DNA from: Flammeovirgaceae bacterium UBA5585
GTDB taxonomy: Bacteria > Bacteroidota > Bacteroidia > Cytophagales > Cyclobacteriaceae
Assembly: GCA_002425185.1 (NCBI GenBank)
Contig: DILT01000010.1
Span: 1-64,000 of the forward strand
Reading direction: 5' to 3'
DNA: 64,000 bases
Shown: positions 51,006-59,808 of the stretch, in pieces
How the letters are laid out: every line of letters begins with the position of its first letter
Numbering within the stretch: the first letter of the stretch is position 1
Notes under the pieces: model-generated
The model's input: the letters and a program-made list of their open reading frames with translations, nothing else
Databases searched by the model: none
Told to the model about the DNA's origin: nothing
Translations under genes and position numbers: made by a program

Positions 51006-52465
51006 CGTGGCAAAGATTCTTGTGCAAATTCCACCATTTGCCAATGGGGTGGCCGGTACCCATTCTCCTTTATGAACGCTGCAATTTTTTGTTCCGTAGG
51101 GATTTTTACTTTTTGATAGATGTTAACAAACGAATTGTTCTTCAATGCCCGTGTGGCGCTCATCCCTTCCGGGATAATGCCCGGCTTGCCTGCCATGTTT
51201 TGTAGAATAGAATAACCTTTCACCACGCGCGCAACCGGTAAGAGTAATGCGTTGTAAGAAATTTCCATACCGGCATTGGCGCGCTCCAGCAAGGCATCCA
51301 TTACGGCATTGTCGATATGATCTTTCATAAGCGTTTCCGGGTCACTCCATTCCGCGATAATGGATAATTGTGGATCATACTCCAGGTCGGAGGGCATCTG
51401 GGTAACGAAATTTTCAACACCAAATGTGTTTAGCCATTTTGCTGTGCCGGCAGAAGAGATGGTCGATTCAGCCTTCCATAAAGTTAATCCATGTTGCCGG
51501 TACGCAAATGAACCTACCTCCGAACAAAACATGGCCGTGGAATCGTAAAAATCCATTTTGAAGTCGTAAGGAATATGCCTGCGTTTGGTTTCTTCCAGGG
51601 CCATTTGAGCGGCCTGGTGGGGAAGCATTGGATTATTTAATATTTGGGGTAAGTCTGCGCGGGGCCGCAATACCATGAAGCGAAGTTTTCTGTCTTTCAG
51701 ATATTCTTCTGCGGTAGCAATTGCTACTCCCTTTTCAATGTGGGCTTCAATAAAACTGGCCTTACCAGTTTCGTCAACGTGCAGAAGCGCTACATGCGAA
51801 AAATTTCCCGGGTAATCATTACCACGTGAAATAAAGGCTGATACTTCAGCTCCACCACGCGATACAAACAAGTCGCCACTGTGGACGATAATACCTTGTA
51901 TTGTGGCTGAAGGTGTTACTGAAGGTTCATCCGTTACGTGTTGAACAGGGTTGAAATTTATGGAATCGGCCTGAAGCAATACTTCTTCCACGGCTGCGCG
52001 CATACCGTAAAGCAGGGTGTAGAGCGTTGCACGCTGTGCCTGTTCGTTTATGGTCCATTGCCGGGATTGTGCTTTGATGAAATTTCTGATCGAGTTGTAT
52101 TGTTCAATAGAGACGTCAGATTTATTGGATGCCGCGACCACAGGCGACCATTCAAAAAACAGATTTAATACTTGGGTAAGTCGCTCATCGCTAATTTCGA
52201 TCGAGTCGTCTTGTTGAAGCTGATCAAAAAGAACATTAAGCGAAGTCCGTTTACTGATCTCCAGGGAATCAAGAGCAGGCGGACTGAGCATTTTCAGGCG
52301 GGAGAATTCTGCTTCAAGGCTTTTCCAGCGTTCGTCCATGTTCCAGATAAAGGGTTCTGCCTCAGCAACCTGAAAGGTTTGCGGTTGCCTGTCGGGAATC
52401 ATGAGTAAAAGGTAGCTTATCAATAGCACCAGAAGCATGCATAGTAGAATTTTTAGCCACCTCAT
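51002..52465 (-). CDS. Permuted NlpC/P60-type (YiiX/C92) peptidase
   Basis: The 487-residue protein has an N-terminal membrane helix (4-23), an extracytoplasmic helical region (about 40-185) and a permuted papain-like domain (about 195-345): IIVHSGDLFVSRGG, the catalytic His in NFSHVALLHV, a D/E-containing FIEAHI, and the catalytic Cys in MFCSEVGSF. His precedes Cys, as in the YaeF/YiiX group (MEROPS C92). The substrate, a lipid-linked or wall amide, is unknown. It lies 5 bp after the Dpm1-like gene. Confidence 0.82.
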   Translation of the reverse strand: MRWLKILLCMLLVLLISYLLLMIPDRQPQTFQVAEAEPFIWNMDERWKSLEAEFSRLKMLSPPALDSLEISKRTSLNVLFDQLQQDDSIEISDERLTQVLNLFFEWSPVVAASNKSDVSIEQYNSIRNFIKAQSRQWTINEQAQRATLYTLLYGMRAAVEEVLLQADSINFNPVQHVTDEPSVTPSATIQGIIVHSGDLFVSRGGAEVSAFISRGNDYPGNFSHVALLHVDETGKASFIEAHIEKGVAIATAEEYLKDRKLRFMVLRPRADLPQILNNPMLPHQAAQMALEETKRRHIPYDFKMDFYDSTAMFCSEVGSFAYRQHGLTLWKAESTISSAGTAKWLNTFGVENFVTQMPSDLEYDPQLSIIAEWSDPETLMKDHIDNAVMDALLERANAGMEISYNALLLPVARVVKGYSILQNMAGKPGIIPEGMSATRALKNNSFVNIYQKVKIPTEQKIAAFIKENGYRPPHWQMVEFAQESLPR

Positions 52466-52470
52466 GCGAA

Positions 52471-53235
52471 CTAGGAAGTATACTTTTTAAACCAACTTTG
52501 AATTTCCAGTTGCAATACTCCGAAGAAAGCTTCTTTAAAAATGCCGGGCGACATTTTGGATTGCCCACGCGTTCGTTCAGTAAAAATGATCGGAATTTCT
52601 TTGAGCTTAAAACCATATTTCCAGGTCTTAAATTTCAACTCAATCTGAAAGGCATACCCGACAAACTTAATTTCTTTAAGGGGAATGGTCTCCAGCACTT
52701 TTCTGCGGTAGCAGATAAACCCTGCCGTGGTATCGTGCACTGGCATGGACGTGATAAACCGGACATAGCGGCTGGCAAACCACGAAAGCAGCACCCTGCC
52801 CATGGGCCAGTTCACCACGTTTACTCCGGTGATGTAGCGCGATCCGATAGCCATGTCGTAGGTATCGGTTTCGCAGGTTTCGATTAAGCGTACCAGGTCT
52901 TTCGGATCGTGTGAAAAGTCGGCATCCATTTCTAAAATAAAGGCATAGTCCTTTTCCAGGGCATACTGAAAGCCGGCTATGTAGGCGGTTCCCAGGCCCT
53001 GCTTGCCGTGCCGCCTGAGCAGGTGCAGGCGATGCCTGAGTTGATTGAATTTTTGTTGCAGGTCTTCAACAATTTTTGCCGTGCCATCCGGTGAGTTGTC
53101 GTCTACTATTAAGATGTCAATTGGCCGTTCGAGGGAAAATACCGTATTGATCATTAATCCGATATTTTCCCGTTCGTTATAGGTGGGAATTATGACGATG
53201 GCGTTGCTCAATGGGGTGCAGTCTAATCGGGCCAA
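52471..53235 (-). CDS. Dpm1-like polyprenol-phosphate glycosyltransferase
   Basis: A GT2 enzyme of about 254 residues without membrane helices, with VIIPTYNERENIG (nucleotide site), LIVDDNSPDGTA (DDxSxDGT), FILEMDADFSHDP (DxD motif), SRYITG, and the C-terminal IPIIFTERTRGQSKM, all typical of dolichol-phosphate-mannose synthase relatives. It charges a polyprenyl phosphate with a sugar for glycan or lipid assembly. The start appears to be TTG 53235. Confidence 0.9.
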   Translation of the reverse strand: MARLDCTPLSNAIVIIPTYNERENIGLMINTVFSLERPIDILIVDDNSPDGTAKIVEDLQQKFNQLRHRLHLLRRHGKQGLGTAYIAGFQYALEKDYAFILEMDADFSHDPKDLVRLIETCETDTYDMAIGSRYITGVNVVNWPMGRVLLSWFASRYVRFITSMPVHDTTAGFICYRRKVLETIPLKEIKFVGYAFQIELKFKTWKYGFKLKEIPIIFTERTRGQSKMSPGIFKEAFFGVLQLEIQSWFKKYTS

Positions 53236-53281
53236 AGCTAATAATTTTGACCAACGCCTGCCACCGGTTTAGTGCAAACGG

Positions 53282-55219
53282 CTATTGATAGCGTAACCCA
53301 AAGCCGAATTTGAACAATGGATTTTCAGAGTCGTAGGGTACATCTTCTTTTTGCTTTTGTACAGCCTCCATGGAGGATGGCAACTCGAATGGTAACTTTC
53401 CCTCGGGTTTGGCCTTTCCAAAAAGTACATCCAGTAAGGCTTCATCACTTGCCCCGTAATTGGCCACCAAGGCCTTTGCCTGGGTAGCAATTTCCGGAAT
53501 AACGGCCGGCCGATCCAGGTAGATATCAACAATAGTTGGTACTTTTTTTAACAACTTCAGAATATCTTCTTTCTCTTTTCCTTTAAAGTCCAGGTCTCCA
53601 TGATGGAATCCGAGGGCAAAAGGATTTTTTGTTTCCACAGCATACCAGGGTGTATTCAATCGGATAATGGCAAGATCGGCTTGTTCGGGCTTCTCTACTA
53701 CTTGCGCGTAACGTGAGGCGATTTCAGGATTTACGTTTTGCACATAAATCTTTAGTGTATTTTCAGTTAGTGGTAATACAGGCTTTTCTTTTGTAGTTGA
53801 ATTTTTCAAGAGGGTTATCGATCTGCGTTGAGCAACTTCACCGGCTTTCTTAAAGTCTTCACGACCGACCACTTGAAGTGCTCGGTCAACATCGACAAAG
53901 GGATTTTCAAATAATCCCAGTGTAAATTTCTGATGAAGTAACCGCCTCAATGATTCATCTATCCGCGATTCTGAAAGTTTGCCACTGTTTACAAGACTTA
54001 CTACCAACTCTGGTCTGCTTTCTCCGCCAAACTGATCAACGCCTGCTTCCAGCGCTTTTAACACACGGTCCTCCTCGCTCAGATGTTCAACACCCCACGC
54101 ACGGGCGGGCCAAACGGTTTCACCCATGTTAGCATCAGTAATCAACCCCCAATCGGTGCACACCACACCCTTGTAGTTATATTTGTTTCGCAAAAGCCCA
54201 GTGATCATATCTTTATTAAAACCAAAAGCAACATCTTCACTGGATTGACCAACCGGTATTCCATAGTAGGGCATGATCGCTGCCGTGTTTGCTTCAAAGG
54301 CAGCTTCGAAGGGAATAAGGTGATAGTTGAAATTATTGCCCGGGTAAACCTGTCCTTTGTGAAATTCAAAATGTGGATCAAGGCCTTCTTTTTGCGGGCC
54401 ACCACCAGAGAAATGCTTGGTCATGCAGGCTACACTTTGCGTGTTTAAGGTGTCACCTTGAAAGCCTAGTACATAAGCCTTAACCATTCTTGCAGAAAGG
54501 TGGGCATCTTCACCAAACGTACCACTCACGCGCGCCCATCGGGGCTCGGTGGCCAGATCGGCCATGGGATGTAGTGCTTCACGAATACCCACGGCCAGGT
54601 ATTCCTGCCGCGCGATGTCTCCGAACTGACGCATCAGTGCTTCATCATCAATGGCGGCAAAGCCAAGTTGTTCAGGCCATTGTGAGAAATCATTGGCTTG
54701 CATCGAAAAAATATTGTTACTGAAATAATTACGTGGATCAGAAGCGATAGTAACAGGAATACCGAGGCGTGCTTTCTCCGCTACTTTTTGCACGTTGTTG
54801 TACCAGGTTGCCAGGGCTTTAGTGCCGGGCGCTGCCCAGATATTGATATGGTTCATCTTCTTTTCTTCAATCAGTACGTTAGCCTGTGGCATTCTGGCAG
54901 TCATGCCTCTACCGGGAATGTCATCGAGTGAACCATCATCATTAATACGTGTGCCATTGATAAATAACATTCCTGCTTTTTCTTCCAGGTTCATCTGACT
55001 CAGAATGTCATCAATTCTTTTTTCGATGGGCTGAGTATAATCTTCGTATACATCCAGTTTTCCATTTTTATTGAGGTCGCGAAATGTGGATTTGCCGGCA
55101 GTAATGAGCAGGGAAGAGTTTGCCTGTACTTCGGGTGAAACCGTTCTTACGGTTTCTTCTTTGCAGGATGATACAATAAGGATGGATGCGATGAAGAAAG
55201 AAAAGTATTTTGTTCTCAT
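53282..55219 (-). CDS. Glycoside hydrolase family 3 lipoprotein
   Basis: From ATG 55219 the 645-residue protein has a lipoprotein signal (FFIASILIVSSC), a dockerin-like Ca loop (DLNKNGKLDVYED) and a GH3 catalytic barrel with KHFSGGGPQKEG and the nucleophile Asp in VVCTDWGLI, followed by the GH3 C-terminal alpha/beta domain (VDIYLDRPAVI). It is likely a surface or periplasmic beta-glycosidase (glucosidase, xylosidase or hexosaminidase; not resolvable). It follows the EF-G-like gene by 71 bp including a hairpin. Confidence 0.9.
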   Translation of the reverse strand: MRTKYFSFFIASILIVSSCKEETVRTVSPEVQANSSLLITAGKSTFRDLNKNGKLDVYEDYTQPIEKRIDDILSQMNLEEKAGMLFINGTRINDDGSLDDIPGRGMTARMPQANVLIEEKKMNHINIWAAPGTKALATWYNNVQKVAEKARLGIPVTIASDPRNYFSNNIFSMQANDFSQWPEQLGFAAIDDEALMRQFGDIARQEYLAVGIREALHPMADLATEPRWARVSGTFGEDAHLSARMVKAYVLGFQGDTLNTQSVACMTKHFSGGGPQKEGLDPHFEFHKGQVYPGNNFNYHLIPFEAAFEANTAAIMPYYGIPVGQSSEDVAFGFNKDMITGLLRNKYNYKGVVCTDWGLITDANMGETVWPARAWGVEHLSEEDRVLKALEAGVDQFGGESRPELVVSLVNSGKLSESRIDESLRRLLHQKFTLGLFENPFVDVDRALQVVGREDFKKAGEVAQRRSITLLKNSTTKEKPVLPLTENTLKIYVQNVNPEIASRYAQVVEKPEQADLAIIRLNTPWYAVETKNPFALGFHHGDLDFKGKEKEDILKLLKKVPTIVDIYLDRPAVIPEIATQAKALVANYGASDEALLDVLFGKAKPEGKLPFELPSSMEAVQKQKEDVPYDSENPLFKFGFGLRYQ

Positions 55220-55230
55220 GGTTGTATACA

Positions 55231-55257
55231 AGATGTCCTGCAAAATGCAGGACATCT
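55231..55257. terminator. Perfect 12-bp hairpin before the GH3 gene
   Basis: AGATGTCCTGCA and TGCAGGACATCT are exact inverse copies around AAA, between the EF-G-like stop and the GH3 start, 12 bases from the latter. No T-run follows on the minus strand, so it could be a translation-blocking leader hairpin or an mRNA processing site as well as a terminator. Confidence 0.55.
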
Positions 55258-55290
55258 AGGTTTATGGTTAAATTTTATAGAATAAAAAGC

Positions 55291-57417
55291 TTATGCCATT
55301 TCTACCTCATGTAGTTCCTTCGCCAGTTTCTGCTGAATTTCAAACGGCACTTGGGTAAATTCAGTAAAGCGTTGGCTGAAGCTGGCACGACCCTGTGACA
55401 ATGAGCGCAACGTTGTGGAATACCGATCTAATTCAGCTAACGGTGTTCGCGCATTAATTACCTGATATTTTCCTTTTGAATCGATACCCATAATCATTGA
55501 TCTGCGCGTTTGTAAATCGCCCATCACTTCACCCATTATTTCTTCCGGTACCAGAATTTCAAGATCATAAATAGGCTCCAGTAAAGTTGGCTCTGCATTC
55601 ATAAAGGCTTCTTTAAAGGCCATCATGCCGGCAATCTTAAAGGATATGTCGTTTGAATCTACCGGGTGCATTTTACCATCGTACACCATCACGCGCACAT
55701 CGCGTACATATGATCCGGTAACGGGTCCCTGCTCCATTTTTTCCATGATGCCTTTTTGTATGGAGGGAATAAAACGCGCATCAATTACACCACCAACAAT
55801 ACAATTATAGAACACCAGTTTACCGCCCCATTCCAGGTCAATTACTTCTTTACCGCGTACAGAAAATTCAGTGGGTTCAGGCATGCCTTCAACATAGGGT
55901 TCAATCTTCAGGTGCACCTCACCAAACTGTCCGGCACCACCTGATTGTTTTTTGTGCCGGTACATGGCCTGTGCCGGTTTCCGAATGGTTTCGCGATAGG
56001 AGATACGAGGCGTAACAAAATCAACGTGCAGCTTGTACATGTTTTCTAAAAACCATTTGCATACGGCCAGGTGCATCTCACCCTGGGCTGCTATAATTAA
56101 TTGACGCAATTCGCGCGAATAGCCTACTTCAATGGTTGGGTCTTCCTGGTGAATTTTGGTAAGCACTTCGCCAATCTTCTCATCATCTCCTTTACTTTGG
56201 GCTACTATAGCTGTGCGGATGCGGGGCTCCGGGTATTCAATGGGGTTAATGGTAACGTCAAAACCTTTGGCGTGCAGGGTTTGGTTGGTATAAGTATCTT
56301 TTAGTTTTAGTGTTGCTCCAATATCACCGGCCACCAGTTTATCTACCGGGTTGCGGGTTTTTCCATCCATAATAAAGAGCTGATGAAATTTCTCTACAGT
56401 ACCTGTTTGGCTGTTGATCAGTTCGGAAGATGAAGTGACTTCTCCGGATATCACCTTAAAAAAGGTGAGTTTGCCAAGATTTGGTTCAAGGTGTGTTTTA
56501 AATACGAAGAGTGCAGTTGGTTTTGTGGAATCAAAAGCAATCTCTTTTCCTTCGATTGTAGTTTCAGGTTTTGCCTCCAACGGTGATGGCGCGACATTAT
56601 CGATGAAACCCATCATACGGCCACTGCCCATATTTTTTTTGGCCGACATGACAAACACCGGAAACACATCGTGGTGAATCATACCGAGTTTCAGGCCGGC
56701 ACGCATTTCATCTTCATCCAAAGTACCTTGTTCAAAATATTTCTCCATTAATTTTTCATCATTCTCGGCAGCTTTTTCAACCAACTCATTGTGTAACCGG
56801 TTAGCTTTCTCTTTTTCACTATCAGGTATAGGAAGTTTTTCAGGCTTACCGCCATCAGCCGGAAATTTATACATCACCATTTTCAGTAGATCAATGATGG
56901 CATCGAAGCCTTCACCCTGGTTTACCGGGTATTGCATTTGGGTTACGGCATTACCAAATGATTGCTTGAGGGATTCAAGTGCATCGTCAAAATTTGATTT
57001 CGGATGATCGACCTGGTTGATGGCAAAAATTACAGGCTTGCTGAATTGATCGGCATAGTTCCAGATCAGTTCGGTGCTGACTTCAACACCATTCTGCGCG
57101 TTGATGACCACTACGCAGGTATCGGCCACGCGTAATGCCGAAACCATTTCACCTACAAAGTCATCAAAACCGGGTGTATCTATAATATTGATTTTGTAAT
57201 CGCGCCATTCGGTGTGTAATACCGTGGCGAAAATGGAGTTGCCGCGTTCGTGTTCTATCTCGTGAAAATCGGAAACAGTATTCTGGCCTTCAATGGTGCC
57301 CCTGCGGTGAGTAATACCAGCTTCAAAAATCATGTCTTCGGCAAGCAGGGTCTTGCCGCTTTTCGGAGCGCCCAGCAGTACAATGTTTTTCAGGTGTTTT
57401 TCATCATATACTTTCAT
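55291..57417 (-). CDS. EF-G-like translational GTPase without catalytic His
   Basis: The 708-residue protein has the EF-G domain plan (GTPase, OB-like domain II, III, IV, V). G1 is GAPKSGKT (16-23), G3 is DTPGF (80-84) and G4 is NQVD (134-137). In true EF-G, G3 reads DTPGH, and the His activates GTP hydrolysis; here it is Phe, and switch I reads ERGNSI, not ERGITI. It belongs to the FusA-like (EF-G-2) group, whose roles include ribosome rescue or stress adaptation. It is followed by a GH3 gene. Confidence 0.92.
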   Translation of the reverse strand: MKVYDEKHLKNIVLLGAPKSGKTLLAEDMIFEAGITHRRGTIEGQNTVSDFHEIEHERGNSIFATVLHTEWRDYKINIIDTPGFDDFVGEMVSALRVADTCVVVINAQNGVEVSTELIWNYADQFSKPVIFAINQVDHPKSNFDDALESLKQSFGNAVTQMQYPVNQGEGFDAIIDLLKMVMYKFPADGGKPEKLPIPDSEKEKANRLHNELVEKAAENDEKLMEKYFEQGTLDEDEMRAGLKLGMIHHDVFPVFVMSAKKNMGSGRMMGFIDNVAPSPLEAKPETTIEGKEIAFDSTKPTALFVFKTHLEPNLGKLTFFKVISGEVTSSSELINSQTGTVEKFHQLFIMDGKTRNPVDKLVAGDIGATLKLKDTYTNQTLHAKGFDVTINPIEYPEPRIRTAIVAQSKGDDEKIGEVLTKIHQEDPTIEVGYSRELRQLIIAAQGEMHLAVCKWFLENMYKLHVDFVTPRISYRETIRKPAQAMYRHKKQSGGAGQFGEVHLKIEPYVEGMPEPTEFSVRGKEVIDLEWGGKLVFYNCIVGGVIDARFIPSIQKGIMEKMEQGPVTGSYVRDVRVMVYDGKMHPVDSNDISFKIAGMMAFKEAFMNAEPTLLEPIYDLEILVPEEIMGEVMGDLQTRRSMIMGIDSKGKYQVINARTPLAELDRYSTTLRSLSQGRASFSQRFTEFTQVPFEIQQKLAKELHEVEMA

Positions 57418-57426
57418 AGGATTTGG

Positions 57427-57469
57427 GGTTAATGGTTAAGATTAACCATACCTGATAGTTCAGGTATGG
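57427..57469. promoter_or_regulatory. Stacked hairpins in the leader of the EF-G-like gene
   Basis: CCATACCTGA (57446-57455) and TCAGGTATGG (57460-57469) are a perfect 10-bp inverted repeat around TAGT. GGTTAAT (57427-57433) and ATTAACC (57441-57447) overlap with it, so the two stems are mutually exclusive by two bases. The rest of the 312-bp gap to the YceI gene (57418-57729) holds no recognised gene. Confidence 0.45.
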
Positions 57470-57729
57470 AATTTTCGTTCGAAATCGATATTATAACAAC
57501 TATTCGCTCACGGGTATTTTCCATAGGTCGGATTGTTTAAGGTGAGTCGTTGAGAAAGGGAATTGAATTTATGAAGAAATATTCAAAAAGTGAACGCTTA
57601 GTTCAAATGCTTTTAAGCTGATTAAAACCCCGTTATTTTCTGATTTAAATCAACAGGTATACTGATTACCATCATGCGCAACCTATGCCTGCCCCCATAC
57701 TTTTATGTTCATAAACAGACCAAAAAATC

Positions 57730-58314
57730 ATGAATTCGAAAGCAGTACTCCTAATCATCCTCCTCACCGGACTAATTTTATTTCCCTATATCCTTCAGGC
57801 TCAGACTACTTACAAAGGCAAGCAAAATAAAATGTCGGTAACTGGTAGTTCAACCCTGCACGAATGGGAATCGGAAGTAACCCAGGTGGAGAGCAGCGGA
57901 ACACTAACTCTTGACGGTAGCCAGCTTATCGCCATTAAAGACGTGGTGGTAAAAATGCCGGTAACCGGTATAAAAAGTACCAAAGGCAAAACCATGGACA
58001 ACAAAACCTATGAAGCCTTTAATTCAGATAAGAACCCCACAATTCAGTATAAACTCACCCAGGCAAAAATTTCAGGCAGCGGTGATTTTACCATCACTGC
58101 TACCGGTAATTTAAGTATGGCCGGAGCAACCCGACCAATTGAAATTATTGCTAAAGCCAAAGTGCTTGGTAATGGCGATGTGCAGATTGCAGGATCACAA
58201 AAACTGAATATGAGAGACTTTAATATGACACCCCCCACCGCCATGATGGGAACTATAAAAGTTGGCGAGGAGGTAACCATAAAATTCGACATCACCTTAA
58301 CACCCAATAAATAA
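57730..58314 (+). CDS. YceI-family lipid-binding protein
   Basis: The 194-residue secreted protein has a signal peptide ending near LQAQ and a lipocalin-like YceI barrel, with the conserved MSVTGSSTLHEWESE at its start, GTLTLDG, and NLSMAGATRPIEI near the end, ending with VTIKFDITL. YceI binds isoprenoid or other amphiphiles in the periplasm. It is 47 bp upstream of a porin-like gene. Confidence 0.9.
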   Translation: MNSKAVLLIILLTGLILFPYILQAQTTYKGKQNKMSVTGSSTLHEWESEVTQVESSGTLTLDGSQLIAIKDVVVKMPVTGIKSTKGKTMDNKTYEAFNSDKNPTIQYKLTQAKISGSGDFTITATGNLSMAGATRPIEIIAKAKVLGNGDVQIAGSQKLNMRDFNMTPPTAMMGTIKVGEEVTIKFDITLTPNK

Positions 58315-58361
58315 TTTAAACCAATTTAATTTTTAACAATAAACCTTTAACACAAACAAAT

Positions 58362-59735
58362 ATGAAAACTAACATCACTAAAATAAAACTGTTGAGCATC
58401 GCCATGCTAATGGTTTTTAGCTCAAGTGTTATGGCCCAGCAACCGGCCATTCAATACTTCCGTCCGTATGATCAACGTGGTATAAACGTGTTCGAAACAA
58501 CCAAAGAAGATACTGTAGAGTACGATGGATTTAAGCTTCGCATTGGTGCTGGCTTTACCCAGGGCTATCAGAATTTGAAGCACAGTAACGGACTTACTGC
58601 AGCATCAACACCTGCCGCTAACCTGTATGAAATGGGCGGAGGTTTTCCACTGGCACAAGCTAACTTTAACATTGATGTGCAATTGTATGATGGTGTAAGC
58701 TTAAACCTGGTTTCTTACATGTCATCTCACCACCACAACGAATTTTGGGTAAAAGGTGGCTACCTGCAAGTTGATAAAGTGACTTTCCTGAACAGTGAAT
58801 TCATGGACAACCTGTGGAAAAACTTAACGCTGAAAGTTGGTCATATGGAAATAAACTATGGTGATGCTCACTTCCGCAGAAGCGATGGTGGCCATACCCT
58901 GTGGAACCCCTGGATTGAAAACAACATCATGGATGCGTTTACAACTGAAATTGGTGCAGAATTATATTGGAAAAAGAATGGAATCATTGCTATGATTGCC
59001 ATGACCGATGGTGAAATACAAGGTAACGTGGCTGCTCCTTCACAACCGGACGGTGCAAAACGTAAGCCTGCTATCTATGGTAAACTGGGATACGACAAAC
59101 AACTGCAGGATAATCTGCGGGTTCGCTTAACCGGATCATTCTATTCAACCAAATCATCCGCCAGCAACACATTGTTTGGTGGCGACCGCACAGGCTCAAA
59201 CTACCAATATGTAATGGATAATGCACCGGTTTCGGTTACCGGTAACTATACCTCAGGTCGCTTTAACCCTGGTTTCCGCGACAACGTAACAACATTTGTT
59301 ATCAACCCCTTTGTAAAATTCAGTGGACTTGAAGTATTCGGAACTTTTGAATTCGCAAAAGGTAAAAATCAATTTGAAAATGGTGAAGGTACTAACCCTG
59401 CCCGTGCAGCTATCGATGATCGCAAAGCTGATCAAATTGCAGCCGAAGCCCTGTACCGTTTTGGTAAGAATGAAAAATTCTATTTCGGTGGCCGGTACAT
59501 AACCCTAAATGCAACGGTAGCAGACGGTGTTACAGCGGCCAGTGCCGGAACACAGTATGATGTAACGATTGATCGCTTATCCATCGGTGGTGGTTGGTTC
59601 ATTACCAGGAACGTTTTGTTGAAAGGCGAATATGTGAATCAGAACTATGATGGTTTCCCCAATGCAGGCGCAAACAACAGATTCTTTGAAGGTAACTTTA
59701 AGGGATTCGTGATCCAAGGTGCGATCTCCTTCTGA
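58362..59735 (+). CDS. Porin-like outer-membrane beta-barrel
   Basis: The 457-residue protein has a signal peptide (MKTNITKIKLLSIAMLMVF ... MA-Q) and a long run of beta-strands with aromatic belts, e.g. FKLRIGAGFTQGYQ, VSLNLVSYMSSHHH, LTLKVGHMEINYGDAHF, ending GFVIQGAISF with terminal Phe. The GDAHFRRSDGG region resembles phosphate-selective porin-like proteins of Bacteroidota. It pairs with YceI, as frequently seen in the phylum, and ends in a strong terminator. The transported solute is unknown. Confidence 0.82.
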   Translation: MKTNITKIKLLSIAMLMVFSSSVMAQQPAIQYFRPYDQRGINVFETTKEDTVEYDGFKLRIGAGFTQGYQNLKHSNGLTAASTPAANLYEMGGGFPLAQANFNIDVQLYDGVSLNLVSYMSSHHHNEFWVKGGYLQVDKVTFLNSEFMDNLWKNLTLKVGHMEINYGDAHFRRSDGGHTLWNPWIENNIMDAFTTEIGAELYWKKNGIIAMIAMTDGEIQGNVAAPSQPDGAKRKPAIYGKLGYDKQLQDNLRVRLTGSFYSTKSSASNTLFGGDRTGSNYQYVMDNAPVSVTGNYTSGRFNPGFRDNVTTFVINPFVKFSGLEVFGTFEFAKGKNQFENGEGTNPARAAIDDRKADQIAAEALYRFGKNEKFYFGGRYITLNATVADGVTAASAGTQYDVTIDRLSIGGGWFITRNVLLKGEYVNQNYDGFPNAGANNRFFEGNFKGFVIQGAISF

Positions 59736-59755
59736 TAAGGCTTAGTTAACAAGTA

Positions 59756-59789
59756 AGAAAAAGGCCGGCTCATTGAGCCGGCCTTTTTT
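59756..59789. terminator. Bidirectional intrinsic terminator
   Basis: AAAAAGGCCGGCT pairs with AGCCGGCCTTTTTT around CATTG: eight GC-rich pairs with A/T tracts on both sides. It ends the porin gene and, on the other strand, speA. Confidence 0.92.
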
Positions 59790-59808
59790 AATTCCAAATG
59801 GCTGGGAC

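Noticed and set aside
57418..57729. A 16-codon frame near 57570 as a small gene
   Set aside because: Too short, no hydrophobic or charged pattern of note; the 312-bp gap shows only the hairpins at 57427-57469.
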